Position numbers and translations under genes: made by a program. DNA of 6,646 nt from Coriobacteriia bacterium (GTDB taxonomy: Bacteria > Actinomycetota > Coriobacteriia > Coriobacteriales > UBA8131): contig WQXX01000057.1 of NCBI GenBank assembly GCA_009781535.1, positions 1 to 6,646 of the forward strand. Reading direction: 5' to 3'. A model generated the notes under the pieces. That model was not told the DNA's origin and made no database searches. It was given only the letters and a program-made list of their open reading frames with translations. Of this stretch, positions 1-5,964 are shown in pieces; position 1 is the first letter of the stretch; every line of letters starts with the position of its first letter.

Positions 1-127
1 CAAGACTGCCGTTTCTGTTGCTCTTATATTCGTGATCATTATTATTCATAGCTATTCCTAACACCCATCCGATTCATATCGTTTTTGCCCAAACCTGTAC
101 CAGTGCACGTCTTTGTAGTGAAGCACA

Positions 128-187
128 TGTGATAATTCCACAAGTAACTTGGTGATATATCACCAAGTTACTTGTGGAATTATCACA
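128..187. repeat. Perfect 60-bp palindrome (two 30-bp arms, no spacer)
   Basis: Positions 128-157 are the exact reverse complement of 158-187. The axis falls between 157 and 158 in GGTGATATATCACC, and symmetry breaks at 127/188. Each arm begins with TGTGATA and ends with GTGATA, so the hexamer GTGATA or its complement occurs four times (129-134, 152-157, 158-163, 181-186). No T-tract follows on the right, and none follows the complementary strand on the left, so it is not a standard intrinsic terminator. Candidates are a miniature mobile element, a head-to-head fusion of two transposon ends, or a large operator or cruciform site. No transposase gene is present and I do not recognise the arm sequence. 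Confidence 0.95.
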
Positions 188-276
188 CAGACCTCTTTCC
201 TCGTCAATCCTGAGTTCGTAGTCAGCATCATGCTCGGATGCCATCTGCCCATGTACATGATTGGGTATCTCAGCTC

Positions 277-302
277 CGGTGATTAAGCACGGTGATTAAG
301 CC
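277..302. repeat. 13-bp tandem repeat with hairpin potential
   Basis: The unit CGGTGATTAAGC plus one base occurs twice head to tail (277-289 and 290-302), differing only at the last base. The second copy lies in a potential hairpin: CACGG (288-292) can pair with CCGTG (301-305) across an 8-base loop, and GCTC (273-276) can pair outside it with GAGC (306-309). It lies about 110 bases upstream of the nucleosidase start codon, so it could be part of that gene's leader or an operator. No function is established. Confidence 0.6.
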
Positions 303-416
303 GTGGAGCCTGTAACCACAGAATGTGTTTTAATCATTCCGTTCTGTTTTTAAAGAAGCATCTGGACATAGAATATAGGCAATATGGAGATGCAGGCAGT
401 ATGAAAGGAAAGCGGA

Positions 417-1079
417 ATGGATAATGCTGCGGTAACATGTGTGCTCTGTGCGATGAAGACTGAAGCAAGGCCGTTTGTAGATGCCATGAGGCATACGCAG
501 GTCTACAAGTTGCGCAGGCTGGTAATCATCGAAGGCTCCCTTGACGGCAAAAGGCTTGTGCTGGCATATAACGCGATTGGGATGAAGAATGCAGCAGTTG
601 CGGCTCAGTTGTTAATCGACCGCTACGCTCTGTCGTGCCTCATCATGTCTGGTACAGCCGGGGGTATCGACAGCCGCCTGTTGATTGGTGATACAGTCGT
701 TGCGACGGAGACCGGATATCACGACAGAACAGACGAGACGGTGTTCACAGCCCAAAGCAGGCTGCTTGACTGCTTCCGGGATGCATTGAAAGAAGATCCT
801 CCTCAGCATCCTCTTTACTTCGGTCGCATCGCGACAGGAAAGTCGTTCGTCAAGAAAGGACAGAGGCTTGACATCATCAGCCGCATCGACCCTTTGTGCG
901 TTGACATGGAATCGGCAGCTGTTGCCGAGGTATGCAAGGGTAACGATGTTCCCTTTGTTGCGGTACGATCCATCAGTGACACCGAGACCAAAGCCGGGCT
1001 CCTCGTGTTTATCAGGAATTGCCTGCTCGCCTCTATTCATTCATTTGAGGTTACAAAGGCATTCCTGCGCTCGCAGTAG
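417..1079 (+). CDS. MTA/SAH nucleosidase-like protein (PNP/UDP phosphorylase superfamily)
   Basis: This encodes a 220-residue soluble protein, close to the usual 5'-methylthioadenosine/S-adenosylhomocysteine nucleosidase length of about 230. Family enzymes hydrolyse the N-glycosidic bond of MTA, SAH or 5'-deoxyadenosine in the cytoplasm, for methionine salvage and removal of SAM by-products. Visible motifs are the N-terminal CAMKTEA with Glu16 (equivalent to E. coli Glu12), SGTAGGI (78-84), GDTVVAT (91-97), GRIATGKSFV (136-145), VDMESAAVAEVC with Met164-Glu165 (equivalent to Met173-Glu174), and VRSISD with Asp188 (equivalent to Asp197). The acidic residues needed for catalysis are therefore present. 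The start is set by AGGAAAG at 406-412, and an in-frame stop lies just upstream (402-404). The N-terminal motif departs from the usual GAMEEE, so the exact substrate (MTA/SAH, futalosine or another nucleoside) is uncertain. It converges on the jet operon and does not share its transcript. Confidence 0.85.
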   Translation: MDNAAVTCVLCAMKTEARPFVDAMRHTQVYKLRRLVIIEGSLDGKRLVLAYNAIGMKNAAVAAQLLIDRYALSCLIMSGTAGGIDSRLLIGDTVVATETGYHDRTDETVFTAQSRLLDCFRDALKEDPPQHPLYFGRIATGKSFVKKGQRLDIISRIDPLCVDMESAAVAEVCKGNDVPFVAVRSISDTETKAGLLVFIRNCLLASIHSFEVTKAFLRSQ

Positions 1080-1205
1080 ACATGTTCATACGTATTCATG
1101 TACAACCCTCTTGAGCTGTATTCAAAACGAAGTGCATGCGAACATGGGCTCAAGCTTCCTACAGAAATGGGTTTGAGAGAAGTCATACCATGCGGGACGA
1201 CATGC
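1080..1205. other. Convergent intergenic gap
   Basis: This 126-base spacer lies between the 3' ends of the nucleosidase gene and jetD. The best dyad is CTCAAGC (1149-1155) with GTTTGAG (1171-1177), a 7-bp stem with one G-T pair and a 15-base loop. It has no T-tract on either strand, so no terminator is called. CATG recurs six times here, often as ACATG or GCATG, with no evident meaning. Confidence 0.5.
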
Positions 1206-2441
1206 TTAATCCATATAATTGAAAGTCGGAGATGACAAATACATCGGCACTTCCCTAAGCACGTAATCCCATTCGATGCGCTCCTGTTCAAGCCGCAGTG
1301 CCTTATCCCCCGAAAGCAGAAGGTCAAGTGTCTCTCGTTCCTCAGCAGTCAGATGATCAAAGGATCCTCGATTTGGCCTTTCCTCATACACACAGAGCTC
1401 CCGATGCTGTTCCAGGGTCTTTGTATCCATCATCATCGATGTCACATGTGGATGATGGTGCCGTAATTGGTTAAGGATCGCAAACCCGTTGCTGTCAAGA
1501 TCGCCCCAATACAGTACAGGCACCTGGCGCAGCCATGTCACGTCTGAGAATGCGCTTACCGCATATCCGCTTCCATGGATGACAAGGGCACCATCAATAG
1601 CAGGAAACGCAAGTACCGAGACCAGGTTCTCGAGGATGAATACAAGTTTTGGCAGCTTGGGATAGCGGTTAAGCTCCTGCGGAGAAAGGCTCAGGTCACA
1701 GATTCCATCCGGCGCAAGGGCAGCATCCAGGAACTTCATCCGAAACTGGTGAGGGGTCTTCAGAAATACAAAGCCCGGTTTTTCGGTCATCGCAGAATAG
1801 AGGGGCTCAATGACAGCCCTGTGCTGCTCCAGCCATTTGCTGTCGATACCCCTGATGGGCAGCTGACGCACATAGACTCTGGTTTCCGGGTTATCCAGGA
1901 GCCAGTCAAGAACCAATAGCAGCATATCCCAGTCTTTGTCTGACAAGGAACTGGATTTCAGCAACGTCTTTCCGACAACTTGTGCGACGTTTTGGTCAAG
2001 AGTCGTACAAAGATAAAGCTGCTCGGGCATCAGGCATTGCGCACGCCATCTGGAATTCCATCGTGATGCCAAGGCAAGACAGCGCTTCCAGCTTTTATTC
2101 CATTGTGATTTGCGATGGGCAAAACCAGCGATATCTTCGGGAGAAGTGAATACAAGCCTGTCGGGAACCTCTTGTCGTCCCACACTGCTCCACTCCCTGG
2201 TAATCCACTGGATAAAGGAAGCATGAGGATCCTTACGCCAGGCTCGCGCCCATGCGCGAGCCTGGGTAGTATCACGCAGAACCTCTTTTTCGGTCGGTGG
2301 CTTCAGGGAGAGAGAGTAATCGACCTGCAAGGGTTCATTGTTATCAGTAATGGCACGTTCAAAAAGCGCGACAGCCCAGTGCGTTTGGTTACGGTCAAAG
2401 TAGTGCGCTACCTTGTTTTTCGCCTCAGTGATACTGATCAT
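1206..2441 (-). CDS. jetD: JetD, Wadjet Toprim-domain nuclease subunit (DUF3322 + DUF2220)
   Basis: JetD (MksG) is the DNA-cleaving subunit of Wadjet: it cuts closed circular DNA captured by the JetABC motor. The protein has 411 residues from the ATG at 2441. The N-terminal part (to about residue 190) has the DUF3322 pattern, including ARAWARAW (62-69). The C-terminal DUF2220/Toprim part shows RQLPIRGIDSKWLEQHR (192-208), LVFILEN with Glu271, IHGSGYAV (288-295), YWGDLDSNG with Asp314 and Asp316, SMMMD with Asp339, and RLEQERIEWD (383-392). Glu271 and the DxD pair are the expected metal-binding residues. The usual 'DTHG' reads 'DSNG' here. The start is inferred: ATG 2441 overlaps the jetC end by 17 bases, fits the usual N-terminus of the family, and has a GGGGG run (2450-2454) eight bases upstream. 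ATG 2468 and TTG 2474 are in frame but have no better ribosome site. It is the last gene of the operon and appears intact. Confidence 0.92.
   Translation of the reverse strand: MISITEAKNKVAHYFDRNQTHWAVALFERAITDNNEPLQVDYSLSLKPPTEKEVLRDTTQARAWARAWRKDPHASFIQWITREWSSVGRQEVPDRLVFTSPEDIAGFAHRKSQWNKSWKRCLALASRWNSRWRAQCLMPEQLYLCTTLDQNVAQVVGKTLLKSSSLSDKDWDMLLLVLDWLLDNPETRVYVRQLPIRGIDSKWLEQHRAVIEPLYSAMTEKPGFVFLKTPHQFRMKFLDAALAPDGICDLSLSPQELNRYPKLPKLVFILENLVSVLAFPAIDGALVIHGSGYAVSAFSDVTWLRQVPVLYWGDLDSNGFAILNQLRHHHPHVTSMMMDTKTLEQHRELCVYEERPNRGSFDHLTAEERETLDLLLSGDKALRLEQERIEWDYVLREVPMYLSSPTFNYMD
2238..2265. other. Strong hairpin inside jetD
   Basis: A perfect 12-bp G+C-rich stem (2238-2249 with 2254-2265) closes a 4-base loop inside the jetD reading frame. 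The coding strand here specifies TQARAWARAW, so the symmetry overlaps a conserved, internally repetitive peptide of the family. It could slow or attenuate transcription or translation of jetD, or simply follow from the repeated Ala-Arg-Ala-Trp codons. No T-tract follows on the coding strand. Confidence 0.7.
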
Positions 2442-5400
2442 ATCCAACGCCCCCGATGGTGGTGCCATTCTCAATCGTCACGATCTGCAGCGTCGAATAC
2501 CTGGAGTCCTGGCAGTCAACCAACGCAATCTCACCAATATGAGGCTCCAGGGTCTGAAGGAGTTTGAGCGGAGTCGCCAACACCATATGAAAGCCAAACA
2601 CCCTGAAGATCTCCATCGCTGTCGTGGCGAAACTGTGGTCGGCCTTGTCAAAGGCCTCATCCAAGACAACGGTGCCATAACGTGGAATCGGCTGCTCTTC
2701 ATCAGCCAGCTGATACCGCAAGGCGGCAGCCAGACAGAACACGACGAGCTTCTGTTTCTGCCCGCCTGACAAACCTGCGTCAGACCCGTGGACATTGTGT
2801 ACGTTGTCCTGCTCGTCAAGTTCCTTTGCAATAAAGCTGACGTGCTGGCGAGTGTCCAGACAAGCCTGCTTCCACATCTTGTCAGCGTATTCGCCTGACT
2901 TGAAACGATTGATCACTTTCGCGATGCGCAGATATCGCGCCTCGGCAGATGCCAGGTCATCGTCGCTCCATGATCCTTCAGTGATTGCCTGCAACTCGCT
3001 GAGGAAATCAGAAACCTGACTCCCACGATTATCCTTTGCCTCAATCTGTAGATAGATTCCCGGGTTATAATGCGAAAGCTTGAGCGACCTGTTGACCGGT
3101 TGGAGCTTTTCTTTCATCTCACGGAACGCGCGCCTGATGGTTGACGAGATGACCGTGATCTGATCCTGGCTAAAATCATGCAAGACCCGCAGGAACCTCT
3201 GCTCATAGTCTGGCAGTCCATTTGCCCTGATCTGTTGATATATCTCCAGATACCCGTCTTTATCTTCATAGTCATCGCTGAGATCTGAAGCTTTCACCGG
3301 CCAGGCTTGCTTGTAATCGTGCATGACGCGCTCTGCCGCCGCTTGGGCTTTCTGGAGCGTGTCCCTCGCCTTTCTTGCCATGTCGCTGATATCTGTCTGC
3401 ACATAGCGCGCCGTCTCGTTGATGGTCGCGGTATTTTCCAGATAGGAAGCGTTGCGTCTCTTGAAGAGTTTCGCCAGCTGTTTCTGTTCTTCGTCTGAGA
3501 CAACGTCTGTTGTCTTCATACGCTGAGAATTGCGGGTTATTTCCCCCTTGATCCTCTCCAACTCGTTGTTGGTCTCTTTCTCATGAACCCGTGCCTCCTG
3601 CAGGGCATCGTTGGCGATTTCCCTTCGGCTTTGAGCCTCGTCGCATAGATGCTTCATCTTGTCGAGCTTTTTGTCATTTCTTTTGAGCTGGTCGTAATGC
3701 TTTTGGGCAGCCATAAGGTCACGTTGGGCACTGGCCTTGTCGTAACTCTTCCAGTCTGAACCTGTCAGAGTGTGTGCCAGACGATCCAGATTCAAAGCTT
3801 TTCGGGCTTTTTCGGTTATCGTGGCAGCAACAGCCTCCGCCGCCAGCAAGGCGCGCTGGTTATCCTGCGCCTTTTGTATCAGCTGTTCGATTTTGTCCTC
3901 ATTGTTATCGCCTAATACCCATTGAGTCCGATCATCGATGCGATAGCGGTCGTCTTTGATGTGATGGTTATTCCTTTTGACCTGTCCACCAATCGTGATG
4001 GCATAAGCATGCTCCTGGAGTTGTGCGGGAGACGTAACGCACACATAGTTGAAGCGTTCCCGCAGATTGGCATTGAGCCAGTCGGAGAACTCGGGATGCG
4101 TTTTGTGAGCCTTGACCAAAACCATCTTGACCAGCGAGAGCGCATGTAGACTACGCTGGGGAACCTCGACTTCTGCCGGCACCACATCGTATTCAAAACG
4201 CAAGCCCAAGTGCTCGGATTCCACAAAACCCGCAACAGCCTTCGCATGCCGGTTTGCGACCAGAAGGGTTTTTGCCTGTTGCCCCAACAGGCGCTCAATG
4301 GCGCCTTGCCATTGAAGGTACTCGGGCTTCACGCTCATGAGCTCTCCGGCAAATGGAAGGTCTTTTGCAAAAACACCCACATACGCCGCAATCTTCTCAC
4401 GTATCCTGTGTAGCTCTAATGGGATGGTGGTTCCCTCGCTTCGCAGGTGATGAAGCTCCCGGTTTATGGCTCCCGCCTCTTTTTTCAATGCGTCAATACG
4501 CCCAAAACGTTCGTAGTCCGCATCCTTGCTTGCCGTCTGTAAAGCCTCTGTCTTCCGAGCCTGGTCTTGAATCAACCTGACAAGTTCGCCCCATTCTTCA
4601 AACGTCACAGGGACTGTGGTGATATCAGCGCAGGTAAGATCGACTTCGAGCTTATTACGGTTCTTCTCGATATGGTCAAGCATCTGTTCATAATGCAGCA
4701 TCTGAAGGCTTGCCGCATCGAGCACATGCCCACCGGCTTCGCTCATGCTGGCCTTAGCCTGCCCCAACTCCCATTCGGCGAGGTCGAATTCACCTTTCAG
4801 ATACTGCACATCCTGGGCTGCCCTGTCAGCCTCACGATACGTGGCCTCCTGCTTATCCAACAGACACTGTATGATGAGCGAGACGACATAGGCATCCAAT
4901 ACCTTTTGAAGGCGTTCTGAGTGATCCCGCTCTCGTAAAGCCGCCTGGTAGTCAGCAACATGCTTTACCAGGGGTTCAAGGTACTGCATCTGCCTGCGCT
5001 GATCAACCACCCCATTGTGTGCCTGAGAAAGTGCCGAGAATTGTTCAACCGCCTCATCTGCCTGCTCAAACGTTTGTGGCTCATCTAGCATGAACTTTCT
5101 GAACAGGTCATCCAGCGACCCAAAGTTCTTTGCCCCCTGCGTCTTGTGGAGCAGTTCCAGAGTCTTTGGCCCATTGATGCCCAACAGACGACAGAACTGG
5201 TAGGCAAAGGACGAATGCTCCTTGAACGCATGCGCGACATCCTTGTAATCACGCTTGAGTTTTCCGATATCACACCCGTTGATGGCATAGGGCTCGAACT
5301 CATTCAAGGCATGATTCCCATGAACCACTGCGTACAGCTCGCTTAGTCCATCGCGACTGTTGCTCCCTGCCTTCAGGTGAAAAAGCACCAGCAGGTTGAC

Positions 5401-5964
5401 CGGTTCATGAGCGTTCTTGGGTTTGCCGTCAGCTTTCGCCGACATCACGTTTGCGATGGTTGCCTGCTTGGACTGCACATCAGATGCCTGTTCACCGTTC
5501 TCCAAACGCGCGCCAGTCGCCTGCGCACCATTCTCAAAACAAAGCAGAATACCGCTCCACGTTGCAACACGAGCCCTGAGATAGCTGTTTGCAATCTCGC
5601 CCGACTCGTCGGTCTCATGTTTCCAAGCTCCGCGGATATAGCTGTAGACCGTCCGATCCTCTCCCTTGGTGCTGGTACTGCGTGCCGCCGCATTCAAATG
5701 CCTGCTGCGTGGCGGCGTAAGCACCGTGGTCACCGCATCAAGAAGCGTGGTCTTTCCCGAGCCCGACGAGCCCGTGATAAGCAGACCCCGCCTGTCAACC
5801 GGGAGAACCTGATACCCGTTGAATGTCCCCCAATTGGCCATCTCGACACGCGACAGCCTCCACTGCCCAACGTGCAGATTCGTCCGGAGGAAGTCGGGAT
5901 CCTCCAGTCCGAAGTACCCATAGTCGAAAGGCAGAGTTTTTCTCTCTGGAGTTGGGGCCTTCAT
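2425..5964 (-). CDS. jetC: JetC, SMC/MukB-like ATPase of Wadjet type I
   Basis: JetC (MksB) is the ATPase motor of Wadjet. It dimerises, binds JetA and JetB, and drives DNA loop extrusion. The protein has 1179 residues. The N-terminal head carries NWGTFNGY (44-51) and Walker A GSSGSGKTT (65-73, Lys71). Charged, heptad-like arms run at about 300-530 and 690-880, separated by a globular hinge-like region at about 531-690. The C-terminal head carries the signature LSGGQKQK (1065-1072) and Walker B TVVLDEAF (1098-1105, Asp1102 and Glu1103), followed by D-loop Asp1106-Lys-Ala-Asp1109. All ATPase motifs are intact. The ATG at 5964 overlaps the jetB stop as ATGA, so translation is probably coupled; only a weak GAAGA precedes it. 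The jetD start lies within its last codons. A tandemly duplicated segment lies at residues 143-164. Generic SMC or RecN is less likely because both neighbours are Jet subunits. Confidence 0.95.
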   Translation of the reverse strand: MKAPTPERKTLPFDYGYFGLEDPDFLRTNLHVGQWRLSRVEMANWGTFNGYQVLPVDRRGLLITGSSGSGKTTLLDAVTTVLTPPRSRHLNAAARSTSTKGEDRTVYSYIRGAWKHETDESGEIANSYLRARVATWSGILLCFENGAQATGARLENGEQASDVQSKQATIANVMSAKADGKPKNAHEPVNLLVLFHLKAGSNSRDGLSELYAVVHGNHALNEFEPYAINGCDIGKLKRDYKDVAHAFKEHSSFAYQFCRLLGINGPKTLELLHKTQGAKNFGSLDDLFRKFMLDEPQTFEQADEAVEQFSALSQAHNGVVDQRRQMQYLEPLVKHVADYQAALRERDHSERLQKVLDAYVVSLIIQCLLDKQEATYREADRAAQDVQYLKGEFDLAEWELGQAKASMSEAGGHVLDAASLQMLHYEQMLDHIEKNRNKLEVDLTCADITTVPVTFEEWGELVRLIQDQARKTEALQTASKDADYERFGRIDALKKEAGAINRELHHLRSEGTTIPLELHRIREKIAAYVGVFAKDLPFAGELMSVKPEYLQWQGAIERLLGQQAKTLLVANRHAKAVAGFVESEHLGLRFEYDVVPAEVEVPQRSLHALSLVKMVLVKAHKTHPEFSDWLNANLRERFNYVCVTSPAQLQEHAYAITIGGQVKRNNHHIKDDRYRIDDRTQWVLGDNNEDKIEQLIQKAQDNQRALLAAEAVAATITEKARKALNLDRLAHTLTGSDWKSYDKASAQRDLMAAQKHYDQLKRNDKKLDKMKHLCDEAQSRREIANDALQEARVHEKETNNELERIKGEITRNSQRMKTTDVVSDEEQKQLAKLFKRRNASYLENTATINETARYVQTDISDMARKARDTLQKAQAAAERVMHDYKQAWPVKASDLSDDYEDKDGYLEIYQQIRANGLPDYEQRFLRVLHDFSQDQITVISSTIRRAFREMKEKLQPVNRSLKLSHYNPGIYLQIEAKDNRGSQVSDFLSELQAITEGSWSDDDLASAEARYLRIAKVINRFKSGEYADKMWKQACLDTRQHVSFIAKELDEQDNVHNVHGSDAGLSGGQKQKLVVFCLAAALRYQLADEEQPIPRYGTVVLDEAFDKADHSFATTAMEIFRVFGFHMVLATPLKLLQTLEPHIGEIALVDCQDSRYSTLQIVTIENGTTIGGVGYDQYH
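5473..5538 (-). repeat. Imperfect 33-bp in-frame tandem duplication in jetC
   Basis: Two adjacent 11-codon units encode FENGAQATGAR (JetC residues 143-153) and LENGEQASDVQ (154-164). The first seven codons are close at the nucleotide level (GAG, GGT and CAG codons are identical and several others differ only at the third base), while the later codons have diverged. The units sit in a Q/A/N/K-rich stretch of the N-terminal head, between the strand SGILLCFEN and the strand VNLLVLFHLK. From memory, JetC proteins have a shorter loop here. Confidence 0.6.
5961..5964 (-). promoter_or_regulatory. jetB/jetC ATGA stop-start overlap
   Basis: The jetB stop TGA (5963-5961) and the jetC start ATG (5964-5962) share bases in an ATGA on the minus strand. 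With no strong ribosome site in front of jetC, this points to translational coupling by ribosome re-initiation, which would keep the two partner subunits in proportion. Confidence 0.85.

Larger units (their letters stand above)
1..416. other. Non-coding region left of the nucleosidase gene
   Basis: No credible gene is seen here on either strand: there is no open frame with a ribosome binding site and no recognisable product. The region holds the 60-bp palindrome (128-187), the 10-bp palindrome CATGTACATG (250-259), a 13-bp tandem repeat (277-302) and the leader of the gene at 417. An A+T-richer patch at about 329-380 probably contains that gene's promoter. Possible -10 hexamers are TAGAAT (369-374) or GAATAT (371-376), but I find no convincing -35 box at the right spacing, so no promoter is called. 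Confidence 0.6.

Noticed and set aside
128..187. Palindrome as an intrinsic terminator
   Set aside because: There is no loop, no T-tract follows on either strand, and no gene clearly ends next to it inside the window.
230..286. 18-codon open frame in the left non-coding region
   Set aside because: There is no ribosome binding site and no recognisable peptide; this length is expected by chance.
128..302. CRISPR array
   Set aside because: The repeats here are a single palindrome and one 13-bp tandem pair with no spacers, and no cas genes are present.
1149..1177. Hairpin between the convergent genes as a bidirectional terminator
   Set aside because: The stem is short with a G-T pair, the loop is 15 bases, and there is no T-tract on either side.
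1575..1919. 114-codon open frame on the plus strand opposite jetD
   Set aside because: It is antisense to the conserved Toprim-containing region of jetD, with no recognisable domain.
2425..5964. Generic chromosomal SMC, RecN or SbcC identity for the large ATPase
   Set aside because: The JetB and JetD neighbours, the operon order and the NWGTFNGY head motif place it with JetC/MksB.
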